This document shows positions 49,428 through 62,600 of a stretch of 64,000 nucleotides of DNA, one piece after another. The notes beneath the pieces are model-generated. The model was given only the letters and a program-made list of their open reading frames with translations, was not told the DNA's origin and searched no databases. The DNA lies in assembly GCF_013373865.1 (NCBI RefSeq), contig NC_050467.1, positions 23,582,996 through 23,646,995 on the forward strand. Reading direction: 5' to 3'. The DNA comes from Monomorium pharaonis (Eukaryota; Arthropoda; Insecta; Hymenoptera; Formicidae). A program made the translations under genes and the position numbers. How positions within the stretch are numbered: the first letter of the stretch is position 1; each line of letters begins with the position of its first letter.

Positions 49428-52400
49428 CTTTTCTCTTAAATACTTTTCTCTTGCACATAAATTCGTTATCATACGTATGAAGGTATCGATAAATATAAAA
49501 ATTCTCTATTCATGTATATGACAGAAAGAGAACGATGATGATGATGATGATAATGACCCTCTCTCATAAACGTAATCGTAATATTAATAATATTAATAGT
49601 ATAATCGCAATAATAATAGTAGTAGCACAATAATATTAATCGCAATGATAACAAGCACAATAGTCGTTAAAAGTAATTATATTTATAACAATATCGATCG
49701 TTCTTGTTTTTCTCTTTTTTCTCGATGTCATTTACGCCACGCTACGCTTTCTCCTTCTTACCTCTTTTTCTATTACAAAATTCTCTCGCTTGTCCTCTCT
49801 TTTGCTAATTGGGAAAAATAAAATACTGACTCCAACGAAGTAAGACAATATAATCTCGCGTCTCCTTGACAACTAATTCTCGAATAAACGCGCCTCTGCG
49901 TCTCCGGATAATCTACCCGAATACGATAAAAAAAAAAAATCGTGAACACAAACGAAGAATGAACAATAAATAATCAAACGAATGACAGATGAGCACGTGG
50001 GCGATACGATATATATATATGCGTGTAAGAAAGTAAATCTCGCGATCGGAACAGAAACTCGTGTGTAACTTACAGGCGGTAAAAAACTTACGCACTAATC
50101 TATAGAAACCGGGCTCTTGAGCCACTCTACAGCTTCTCGTTTGCAGCGACAAGACAAATCGCTTTCATCGCCGTCTCCCCCGATATCACCGTACCTCAAT
50201 ATCGTCATCAACGATCGGTCTAATCGAGCACCATCGTTTTCGTGTAGGCACGAATGTGTCTCGTATAGAGGAGAGCTTTTTCCGATTTTCATTCGGCGAA
50301 ATCCGCTATAAAGTCATCAGAGAATCAAGCTTCAATCGGACAATACAATATGCGAACAACATCCTGATCTCAGACGTTCTAATTTTTTTCAAATAATACT
50401 TAGTCTCTTGACTTCCGTGACAAAATCATAGGATGTCTATTGTAGACAAGGCCTATCACTTTTGCAATATCAATTTCGTCAAAATGTTACTTCCGTCTGT
50501 GGATCTCGCGAGAATGGTAAAGGTGTCCTCTATAAGTTACAGTTCGATATTGCGCTTAATCGCACTTCGTCTCTATTACCTGTATATTGATTCTTCTTCT
50601 GGCCTATGTTTTCTCTATTATTCCGGATAATGATCAATTCTTACGTACATACTTCCTCAATCGCAGCTGCGGTCATTCTCGCACCAAGTCAAACCGACGT
50701 TTTTGATTTAGATTTGGATTTAATTAATTCAAGGCGATATATCTTGGCTTGACATGACGTTGTCGGCACACGACAATTACGATCTAGGACTACGCACGCA
50801 AGGTTGGCTAGATGAATCTTTAAGATATAATTATAAGAAGGACGTCAAGACATCCGATCTCTTTCGGTCTCCTGGACAAGATAAAGTACCTTCATGCAGC
50901 ATAAGCGTCTAAAATTGTAAAAAAAACGTCCGAAAGAACTTGGTTTTCCGGAAGTATTTTACGTATACATCGTGTACATACATTTTAGACCTTTGTGCTG
51001 CTTGAGCAGAACTTAACGTATCATACTATCAACTTTCTCACGAATATTCTCTGATAAATGCGCACCCTCGCATCGGGAAAAGCACAGCTTTCCACGAGTG
51101 GAACGCTGTCGCCGTCCACTTCCGCCGTAAGATAAAAATGAATGGAAGGCCTGTCATCGATCATGCTAAAAATAATCATGTCCTATGTAGAGCTTATCTC
51201 AAATAAGCGTGATGTTCTCTCTCTCTCTGCGTTATCAGATCGTTGTCCGTCGTTGTGTTCGTCACCATCGTCTTGTCAGTTCGTCACGCTTTGGCTTAAA
51301 ACACCTTAGCTTAAGAAAAAGTTAAGTACAAAAAGTTTCATCCGTCTTAATCGATCCTTTCGAATGCATTCTTGGTGATTTCGAGATCAAGCCAGCGACA
51401 AACCGCGAAATCTGGGAACGGATTTATTTATTCAAAGATCAAAGATTGGTTTTATTTGGGCATTGTCGATACCTCAGAAAACAGCGATCGGCCAAAATCT
51501 TTTCACGCCGCTATAACTTCGTCCGATCTGTTCTTACGAGAACACTAACTTCTTACAACGAAGATCCAATTTAAGTTTCTTTTGGAAACTCTTCCTTCAT
51601 ACTGCCGATCGAGTTTTCTCCGTCATTATCGTTCTTCTTTTGAAGAATTGCTTTCGACAGATTATTTTTTACCCGATAATTCCTCCTGGGAGTCGTCGGG
51701 TGTCTTCGGGCATTTCCTTGAATCACTTCTCGAGGAAACTTTCCTGCAACATGTCTGCTCATAAACTAGATAACCTGCAAAAATTGTTTATGCGATCACA
51801 ATAATTCGATCATCGTGAAATATTTTCCATTATCACCTTCGATGCATCTGATACTTGTTTTCGTCGGATTAGAAATGCGATACGTGGCTCCACGTGAAGG
51901 AGACAGATTTATTTCTCTTTGGAAAACAACGTCATCGGCCACAACGCAAGTCTGACGTATGTAATGTCGATGATTATAAAATATTCTTGGTGCTGCGATC
52001 GCTGTTTTCCAAAGTACCGCAGCCTCAGAAAACAAAGGCTCCCACGACCGAAGGCAATCTAAGGAAACTATCGAAAAGACGGATTGTTTAATCGTCAGAT
52101 GGACGTTTTGAGACATGTCACCATCGCCCTGCACTCTCCTCACGACAACGAAACGCTCTACGAATTTCTTCCGGCGTCATCCTCGTCGGACTCCTCGGCT
52201 GGCTCTGACCGCGTCGTCCGGTGCGGACGACGCGGTGACGGAATCTGTCAAATACGCGATCACCATTCCTCCGTGTATCTCTATTCTCTACGATATAGAA
52301 ACACGATACACACAGATAATTCCTATCCTAGTACTTCTTGATGGAATTTAGTTCCGTTTTACCTATGCACGAATAGATATTTACGACGAGAAAGGGGACC

Positions 52401-53611
52401 GTTAATCACGTAACAACGAAGAATAATGTTATCGCAGGTGAAAACGCGGATCGTTCTCCTCGTGCCTCACGTCCTTACTCGTGCCCCGTTGAAGGACGGC
52501 ACGAACGATGAATCCCCGACAAACGCGCATTCCATGTATGTCCGTTTTTACAATGTATGCCTACCCCGCGTAAGTAATTAAGAACCGCGGTACTTCTCTC
52601 TCGTTTTTTTTTCTTTTTTTTTTCTCTTAAACTGATGCACTAAATACTACGCGGTGCTCTTGAAGCGGCAGCTGTGTCAGAGATATTAAAGTTTTACCTT
52701 GATCTGCTGATTGAGGAGAGGATGCGGGCGAGGAGATCGACTTTTCGATCCGCGATTCGGTGGACCGAAAATTGGAATGCGCTAAGAACAATTTATAGTT
52801 TTCGGTAACTAGCGCACAGATTGTTACAAGATCGCGGCGCTTACGGATCGTCGTCGATTCGCGATTGGTCGTTTCTCGTGCAATGTCATAATCAGCGTTC
52901 CCATCCCCCCACCCCCCTTTGCTTTTAGCGTCAGCGCGAAATCTTCGCGAGAACGTCCTCGACTTGAGCAGTGATCGATAAGATTAATTGCAGGCGGTAT
53001 CAGCGCACTACGGGCTGCGAACGGTGCAGAATGCGGAAATATAAACGTCCGTCGATGGGCCGCAGCATGTATCTTAATGAAATTCTCCCTGTTAATCGAC
53101 TTCTTAGAAGTAGATAATTAATTTATACCTTGTATCCCCGTGCAAGAGAAGAAACCCTCGCGATCCGTTCCTTTCTCTCTTTCTTCTCGTCGCCCGCACC
53201 GACTCCTCAGTGCGAAGGAATAAGGAGAACGTCCTAACTTAGATTAAACTGGGATTAAACAATCCCAATGTAAGATCTGAGCGCGATCGAAGGTCGGTCT
53301 CGCTTCCTCGGGACTGCCTCTACATCGTTCGACGGGATTTCTACGATTCTGCTAGGCCGCGGAGCTACGACCGCGAGGGAATCTCGAAAGTTCGAAATAC
53401 TCTGTTCGTCTTCGGGTCCTCTAAAAAGGGGAGGTCAGAAATCGCCTGACGGGACGGTAGGTCGGCCTGAATGCTCGACTCTGTATTTTTGCTTCTCTTT
53501 TTTTCTCTCTTTCTTTTTCCCCTGCAGCAATGGGTCCGAAAGTGCCGAAATGTAATACGTTTCGGACGCCGCTCAGAACTCGACTATTACGGCTGAGCAG
53601 GCTGCCAATCC

Positions 53612-56600
53612 CTAGAACTCGAGCCTATAGGCGCTGCAACTAGTCTCATGATCCTGAAGATTAATAGTGCACCGGGACGCGGACGGTGACAGGTCTATGT
53701 GGTTTGCCGCGAGCGCCTCTTCATTATCGGCGACCCAGTAGCCTAAAGTGTCAGTGTCGTAGGTTGGAATCATGGTTACCTCTGAAAAAAAAAGAAAGAT
53801 ATAAGTACATCAAAATACACTTACAATATATTGCAAAGAGAAAATAAATAATTTAGTAATTTTGTTTAAAATTAAGTTAATATTAGCTATCAAAAAATAT
53901 AATAAGTAATCAATAAAATATTATAGAATTATTACAGAATTATTATTATGGAATTTGAAATATATAAATTATAAATTATTTTTCTATTTTGAATAAAAAC
54001 AACGTACGCGAAGAATATTATCAATAATTTGTGATTTGTGGAAAAGTGCAGATATGTAACGTTTTTAATGCAATGTTCTTACCGAGATTCTTGTCCTCCC
54101 AAGTCTTTTTAGCTTCTAGTAGAGCATCGTAGACCTCTCGGCTAGGTTCGGTGCCGCTAAAGACGTAATATCTCGCTCGCACTCTCTTGAAGAATTCTAA
54201 GGAAGTGTAGAACGAATTTCCGTGATGGGGCACGTACGCCAAGTCCATGTAAACCGGTTGAACTTTGTTCTTTGAATCCTTCACCTTTTTCTCATTTTTA
54301 CCGGGACTTTCTGAACGTTTCTTATTCTTAATGTTCTCCGACTGGATCTTTTTTGCTTGTTTTTTCTCTTTTTTCGGCGTGCTGGGTGCTCCTTTGTTTG
54401 AAACTTCGTTGGTCACTGGTGCGGGAGAGGGTAGCCTAAGAGGTTCTCCCCAATTTTTTATAACGTCAAAGTTCAGAGTATCGGATGTCGTCTCGCTTGA
54501 GCACGATGGAAATTGAGAAGAGTTTTTTAGATTAAACTTTCTAGGTGGTTTAGGAGACGGTAAGCCGAGAGGTGTCCCCCATCCCTCTAACGGATCTTTC
54601 TTCGAGTCACTCTTCTCGTCCTTAGCGTCGTCTTGGAATGAAGTCGACGGGTGATCTTTCTCGTCGGCTGCTTCATGTCGAAGACTGCCGTTCGTGTATC
54701 TGGGCGCTATTCCGCTGCTGAAGGCACCTCCGCTGTCTTTCATTTCCTTGTGCTCCATCAGAGCCTTGTCAAAATCGAGATCGGCTTCGTCGACGTATCT
54801 CTTTGCGTCTGGTTTCTCACCGTCGCTAGTGGGCTCCTTCTCAACTGTAAATCGGCTGTAAACAGGATCGCTGTCCTTCTGCATGCCAGTCTCACCGTGG
54901 AAAGTTTTCATAGCAGAGATCTCGGGCGGTACTGCTGGCAGCTCGCCATAGAAGCTGCTACTCATTGCGGCTGCCGAGAACTCAACCTTCTCTTCCTCTT
55001 GCTTGCCGGATTCTGGCTCATAATGATGTGTCGCTTGCGCTGAATATCCAATTTGCGTGGCCGAAGAAAAAGGCGAACTGGATGGCTCGTCATCCGAATA
55101 AGTATGCCGTTCCTCGCTGCTACCCCACGGTTGTGTCATGGTCTTGCTAGGCGCACTGCTCTGCTCACTCGATGGACTGACCGGCCCGCGATCCTTTTCG
55201 CTGATCACATCGTCAGGCCCTGGACTGCCGGTACGTTGCAACTCCGAGGATTTAATGCTACCGATGATGCTGCTGATTGCACTCTCCGCGGCGTCTTTGC
55301 TCGGCAGACGTTCGTCTACCTTCACGTCGGTCTTCTCCGCCAGCACGACCGTCTCGCCCTTCTCATTTGTTGTCTCCGTAACTTCCCTGGTAGTCGTCAC
55401 TATTTCACCTTCATCGGATACCGTCTTCGTGGTTGTCACGATAGTTCGTATCATTTCACCTGATTTGAATCCTTCCGGTGTGCTCGTCGATGATCGACCA
55501 TCGTATCTCTTGTCAGGCGTTGATCTGCCCGATACTTGAGGATGAACTACCGTACCATCTCTGACCAAAGGTGACGTGGGAATTTCCGGCGTAGATTTGC
55601 CGCTAAAGACGATATCCTTGGGCAGCGATATATCCGGCGAGGACTTGCCCGAATAAGTCTTGTCTTCGGATATAAGCTCTCGAATCACTGGAGACACCGA
55701 ATGTTCGAATTTGTCTGCATCTAAGTATTCTTTTGCTGTAGTCTCGAGTTTAGCCTCCTGTTTAAGATCAGGTGTCGATTTACCGGAATCGTAGAAAGCT
55801 TTTATGTCGGGTGTTGCAGTGCCTGATGTCACGGTCGTAATTGTTTCCTTGATAATCTTTTCCACCGGACTGGTAGTTTCCGTTAATTTTTCCAATAATT
55901 CCTCGCTGGCCAAGGTGTCCGTGCTCTCTTTGACATCTTTCTTCGTGACAACTTTGCCATCCGGACCGGTGATCGTGGTTACCGTTGTCACGATCCGTTT
56001 CACGTCGGCACTGGCCGTTGTATCAGACGGACCTTCATCACTCACAACTTTATAACTTGTACCTGAGGTAGGATCTGTGTAAATTTTTGAAGGATCGGTT
56101 TGCCCTAATTCGGTTTCCGGTAATTCCTCTGTCATGATCGTTCGCGTTGTTTTCGTAGTAATTGTCTTTACATATTCGGAATCGTCCTTCGAGTCGTCCG
56201 CCTCTTCCTCAGGCACGACAATTTCACGTCTGATCACCTTTGTGATAATTTCAGGCTCATCTTGTTCGATAATTTCCCGTTTGACGACTTTAGTGATCAC
56301 TTCCGGTTCATCGTGTTCCACAATTTCCCGCTTGATAATTTGAGTAATTGCTTCGGGCTCATCTTCTTGGGTACTCGGCCGTTTAACTTCTGTAACTTGT
56401 GATTTGATTGCATGATCATCGGATGTAACCGTTGCCGAAAATCCAGCCTTTTCAGGTTCGTCTTTATCAATAGTTTCCGCGATTTTGCTTTCTCTCAATA
56501 TCGTGACCGTTTGCCCAGGTTGCATCGCCTTCGCGTCGTGTGTGAATTCAGGGGTCGATTTTCCAGACAGCGTAGTTATATGTGTCGTCCGCATCTCCGT

Positions 56601-59600
56601 CATACCGCCGACAAAAGCTTTATGAAATTGGCTCTGATAATCTGTCGGATAATCAGATTTGTCTAACTGTCGCTCACCTGATTCCGGATACATCCCCATT
56701 CCGTACTCGATCGAAGATTTCCTGGCATCATGCGGCAACTCGTAATCCACGTCCGCTGCTCCCTCGTATTGATACGGTTTATCATAGTCTTCATCCTGGT
56801 AAATTTCTATATCGATCACAGATTCTCTCGGGATCTTCTTCTTCAATATGATCTCCTCCACAATCTCTAAGATAATATATCTGGGTAGGGAAGTTTTGAT
56901 AATTATTTCCTCGAGTATCACCTCCGTGATCTTCTTTCCTTTCTTTATATATTCCTCCTCCAAGAGTTGCTCGATTTCTATACGCTTCTCTTCCGATATC
57001 AAGATCTCCTCGTCTATGTGCGGCTCCGATCGATCCGGACTATCTTGGGTCGATTTATCGGAGGGGATGGGCTCCGGACTTAAGCTAGGGCTGGCAGAAA
57101 GCGCTGCTTTTGAATCCTTGCGATGTCGATCACTTCCCACGGGAGATATTTTGCCATCTGGACTTTCACTCCTCATAGTATTGTCTGGTTTTTCATGACG
57201 TTGAATGTACTCTTGAGTAATATCGTGTCTTTCGAAATCCTCACTAGTCGGCATAGACGACTTCTCTCCTTTTTCAGAAATATCTAAACTCTTTTCTCCG
57301 GATCCTTCTATCTTCGCTCTTTCTTGCGGCGCCAGAGTTTCCGGTTCGAGTTCTATTTTATATTCAGGCTCGGATGGGGCTTCGTCGTCTATGAAGTCGA
57401 AGACTGAATATCTAGGCATATTCTGCCGGCTGATAATATCTTCTATTATCTCCATCACTATGAATTGGGGCACTGAATATGTCATAACCAATCGTTCAAT
57501 CACCGTTAAACTAATTCTTTTTTTCTTCGCGATAAACTCGTCTAAAATATACTTCTCGATCTCCGCTTTCTTTTCGGCTGTCACTTTAACGACATCTTCT
57601 TCCTCGTCGTCCAATTTCTCTATCCCGCTCGATTGTCCGATGTCTGGCTCTTTAAAATCAGCAAATCGTTTCTCACGAATCTTCTGCATTTGTTTCTCGA
57701 TTGTCTCAGGAGAAGTTATAGGACTCTTGCTATCTTCTCTACGTTCGTCTTTCTCTTCAAATGGCTTATTCATATCGGAATGCGACGCAAAGGCAGTCTT
57801 TCCCTCATCCTTTTGATCGTACTTGTCCTCGCTTGAGCTCGGTGACTTTGAGACGTCGGACGGCGTTTTCGGTTCCGTCTTATCGCTGATAATGCTTAAC
57901 GATCTTGTTTTGTCGACAAAATGCAAATCGCCCATTATGTCGGATGTTTTCAATTCATCAATATCTATTTCTTCCATTGGCTCTTTATCATCTGGCTTGA
58001 CTTCCGTTTTTCCAAAAACTGTTGAAGATTTATCTTCGGACTTATCGCTAGCAACACTAGAAGATTTACTTTGATCAACAGGTGGTTCTAATTTATCAGA
58101 AACAGTAGGCGATGTTGATTTTCCAAGTAATTCCGCTTTCTCACTCGCAACACTTGATGATCTGGATTTATCAGCTGATAGTTCTATCACGTCTTTAAGA
58201 TCTGGTTTTTCCTCCGTAATACTGGTCGCTCTCGAGCCATCGGCAGATTTCTTACCGTCAGACTTTTCACTTGCCATGCTTGGAGATTTATTCCTGTCGG
58301 GTTCTTCTTTTTTATCCGGGAGTGTCGGTGATTTTTCTTTTTCTACTGCTTCCTTCTGATCAGACGTAATACTGGCGATACTAGGTGATTTAGATTTATC
58401 GAATGACGATCGTTCTGTAATGTCTGTTAAATCACTGCTTGGCGATTTCGATCGATCGTCGAGTTCTTTTAAATCACTCGTAGCACTCGCGGGTAACTTT
58501 GATATTTCATCCAGTTGTTGTATAAAATCCTTCAAATCTGGTTTTTCTCCAGTAATACTAGGAGATTTGGAACGATCAGACAATTCTTTCTGTTCTCCTG
58601 TAATACTAGAAGATCTCGATTTGTCTGCAGCAATATCTTTCAAATCTGGCTTTTCTCCAGTTACGCTTGGTGATTTCGAATAATCTGCGGATTCCACAAC
58701 GTCTTTCAAATCTGTTGTTTCTCCTGCAATGCTCGGAGATTTGGAGCGATCAACTGATTCTTTCTGTTCACTCGTAACACTGATGACACTCGGAGATCTC
58801 GATTTTTCCATTGTTGTTTCCAGCACATCTTTCATATCTGGTTTTTCGCCCGCGGTGCTGGGAGATTTTGAATGATCCGCTGATTCCTTCTGGATGCCTG
58901 TCTCGCTCACAACACTGGACGATCTAGATTTATCAAGAGGTACCTTTATATCAAACGATTCGCCAACAGCCTTCAAGTCTGGCTTTTCATCAGCGATACT
59001 AGGAGACTTCGAACGATCTGGTTCTTTAGATTCACTAATACCACTTGTCACACTCGATGATCGTGATTTGTCTGGAAGTTGCGTTGTATCTTTGAGATCC
59101 GATTTGTCTTCATCAAGCTTTGGAGACTTTAACGCGTCCTTTGATACTTCAGCTTTGACATCGGTTGATTTTGTTATTGAAAGTTGTTCCAGTTTGTCAT
59201 CCTTAACGCTTGCGACACTAGGCGATCGGATTCTCTCGATTGATAAGTCTGTATCTTTGAAATCTATTTTTTCTACAGAAACGCTTGGTGATCTAGAACG
59301 ATCACTTGCTTTCTTGCTATCTGATTTATCACTAGCTATACTGGGAGACCTATCTTTATCATGCGATACTTCAGTCTTATCAATAGCTTTAGGCGAATCT
59401 GGCCTATCAAAAATAGGGGACTTTGGTTTCTCTAAATAATGCTCCGTCACATCTTGAAGGTCCGGCTTATCTGCAGCTATGCTCGGTGATTTCGAACGTT
59501 CGGCCTCCTTCCTTCCGTCAGATTTATCGCTGATCGCACTTGGAGATCTAGCTTCATCAATTGGTCCCTTTTCGTCGTCATGTTCACTCTCAAAAATAGG

Positions 59601-62600
59601 CAACTTCTCACTTATTTCTTTTATTGTTTCTTTCTCAATGGTACTAGGCGATTTTGGCTTATCAGTTTCCTTCTCATCGACTTTATTACTTAGAACACTA
59701 GGGGACTTATCGTGAGATTTAATATCTTGCTCGGATTCCTCTAAAGATATCGGCAATTCTTTATCTACGGCCGCTTTAATTTCTTTACTAGTTTCAGATA
59801 ATTCTTTAATGACTTTTTTGACAGTAACGTCTTCTTCGGTAATAGGTACTCTCGCAAAATACATTTCAGATTTGTCTGTAGGCGACTTTGAGAAAACTGT
59901 CTCGGCTGGTGAAATATCCTCTGAATGGAGTGATTCAGGTGTCTTCGGAAAACCGACCGTTCCTTCTTTCTTAGGTTCTGGAAGCACCGACTCGATAGGA
60001 AGTTTTGATTTTTCGGCTGATTCCGTTAGAGATTTTTGCGTTTCTATATCAAGAGGTGATTCTGGTTTTTGTACATCTTCGTGTTTCACATCAAGCGGCG
60101 AGGGAGATTGTATTTTCTCTCGTTCCTCCTTAGGCGATTTCGGCATATCTTTTTCCGATATTTTCGAGTCTTCTTTTTCTACGGGAGATTTCGGCTTTGT
60201 AATATCTTCTAATTTCTCTGGCACCTTTGGCTTGCGCGATTCCGATTTCTCCAAATTGTCTTCAAGATCCTGCGAATCACGAGGACCAACGAGTGATTTT
60301 TCCAAGCTATCTTCCGGAGTAATCTTATTCTTACCTTCTGGCGCAGATTTTTCAGAAATGATATCCTTCTCGGGAGTACTTGTGCCCGAGTGCTTATCTA
60401 AAAGTAAAGAATCTTTATCCGGTGTAGATTTGGTTGATGTATCCTTAAGAGTATCGTCCGGAGTGACGGTCTTTGTGAACGTTATGCTACCGGTTGGACA
60501 AATCTCAATTTCTTCTCTACCATCCTCGCTACATGCCGTAACCAACATTCTTGTGACAGTGCCATCCTCAATTTGAGGGCTCTTCTTTTCCTTAGTTAAT
60601 GGAGTTTCCTTAATTTCTGTGGTCTCTGATAGTTTAGATTGTTCATCATCTTTAAGTAACTCTACTTTTGGTTCTTGTGAAAAGCCTGTTGCATCTGCGA
60701 GTTTTGTTTCTAACTCCACTCCTTCGGCAAGTTTTTCAATAACTTTTGCAATAGAATGCATAATATCTTTTAATTCTTCGCTTTCAATTGGACTTGTTGG
60801 TTTTGATTTATCATCTTCCGCTTTAAGTTGCAGTTCCTCGGCTTTTTCTGCGGCGGGTTCAATCTCTTTCATTTCAAGCTTCTCGTCAGTTGTTTCCGGT
60901 GTAATTGGTTTAGAAATAGTTTCAGGTACATCGATTGATGGTCGCTTATCGGAAAGATCTTTGGATATTTCCTTACTTGATTCCTCAGTTAAAGACTTCT
61001 CTGCTTTATCAGAAACTGACATTAATTTCACAGCAGTGGTGTCTTTCGAAAGAATATCGTCCGTCTTTTCCTTAGCCTCGTCCAAATATTTCTCAGTAGT
61101 ATCGACGACCTCCGACAATATCTCAGACGCTTTCCGTTCTACAGATTTCTTGTCATCTGGTTTAATATCCTTCGAAGGTTCTTCTTTTCCCACTTTCCCT
61201 TTAGTTTCTTGCACGAACTTCTCATCAGCTTCGATCACTTCACTCGTGGTATCTTCCGCAGCTTCTTCAACGTCTTCTTTCTCTTTCATTTCATGTGCCT
61301 TTTCGGGAGACGTAATTGGTACATCACGTACTTTATATTCTTGTTCGACGGCTTCGAAGTCATCAATCACGTCTTTCTCGTGTTCCTTTGCAACCGTAGG
61401 TGAAATTTCTGAAATCGATTTCTTTTTCGCATCTGCCGTATCGGAAATTCTTCTAGGTATACTGACAAATCCATCCACCTCCTTCTCGACGTCATCCTCT
61501 TCAGACAGAGCCGATAATTCCTCTTCACTGCTCATTTCTCGCTTGAGCACATCCTCCTTTTCGCCTTCTTTCAACTCAATTGGAGTCTTTTTCTCCTCAG
61601 AAAGGGGTACTTCAGAGACCGATTTTCTTTTCTCAGCTAATATTTGCGATTCTGCGATTGCTTCTTCCTTGATACGTGATAACTCTTCGTCGGTTACACT
61701 AAGTACTGCAGACCTCGGCATTTTTCGTTTAATGATAATTTCTTCGATAATCTCGATAATAATTCTCTTAGGCACCTTCTTTTTACCACAGATTTCTTCA
61801 AGTTTTTTAATATTAATGTTATCTCCCTTAGTAACGTATTCGTTAACAATATATTCTTCAACTTCCGCTCTTTTTTGCGATGTTATTGGTTCTTCCGTTT
61901 TCGGAATCTGCCCGTCAGACGCCTCAATAATTGATTTTTCTTTCTCTCCTGTTGAAACATCAGGAATTTCAGCAACGGATTCTCGTTTTGCAGTTATATC
62001 TATCTTTTGTGTTATCTGCTCCTCTGCCGATTGTTCTAGCGATTCTTCCGGCGATTCTTCTTTAACTATTTCCGATAATACTTCTTCAGGAACATCTAGT
62101 ATCGTATGCCTGGTAATTTTTCTTTTCATAATAATTTCTTCAATAATTTCAATGACAATCTTCTTAGGCACAACTTTCTTAATCGAGATTTCCTCGATGA
62201 CTTCTATAGTAATTCGCTTCCCTTTGACGATATATTCATTAACGATATATTCCTCGACCTCTGTTCTTTTCTCAGGTGTAACAGATTCCTTCAACCTCAG
62301 AATCTCGGAATCGTCTACTACGCTTTCTCTCGGAAGTCCCTTTTTTATGATAATCTCTTCGATAATGTAAATCACACGTTCCCTCGGAATACGCTTTACT
62401 ACAGTGATATATTCTATTATCTCGATAGTGATTTTCTTCTTTTTCGTGACAATCAATTCCTCGATTACTTCTTCAACGGGCACATCCCTATCGAGAACTT
62501 GCTTGATATCCTCCGGTAATTTGGAAGGTTTTCGAAAGCCGATTTCTAATCCTTCATCGTATATCTTGTCTGCAACAAATTTCGGTGAAGTCGGCGTAGA

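Larger units (their letters stand above)
48372..53611. other. Non-coding stretch, candidate long futsch 3' UTR
   Basis: No convincing gene. On the minus strand this sequence directly follows the futsch stop codon and may include a long 3' UTR, as is common for neuronal transcripts. It contains CT-rich tracts near 48.9 and 49.4 kb and a few exon-like frames on the minus strand (51,673-51,743; 51,796-52,143; 50,098-50,292) with no recognisable content. Confidence 0.45.

Noticed and set aside
50095..50292. 65-codon minus-strand frame ending EWLKSPVSID
   Set aside because: I considered a terminal exon, but there is no supporting upstream exon, no domain, and the flanks are AT-rich non-coding DNA.
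51673..52143. Exon-like minus-strand frames downstream of futsch
   Set aside because: An AG-flanked frame at 51,673-51,743 and a 115-codon frame at 51,796-52,143 look partly coding, but they do not chain with each other or with futsch, and no family is recognised. They are more likely 3' UTR or chance.
59809..60576. Plus-strand open frame of 255 codons
   Set aside because: It is a shadow of futsch on the opposite strand, with the same Ser/Phe-rich composition and no splice or start support.
60619..62370. Plus-strand open frame of 583 codons
   Set aside because: It is antisense to the futsch coding exon. The biased Glu/Lys/Ser/Ile codons of futsch suppress stops on the other strand, and the translation is a Ser/Ile-rich string without domains.
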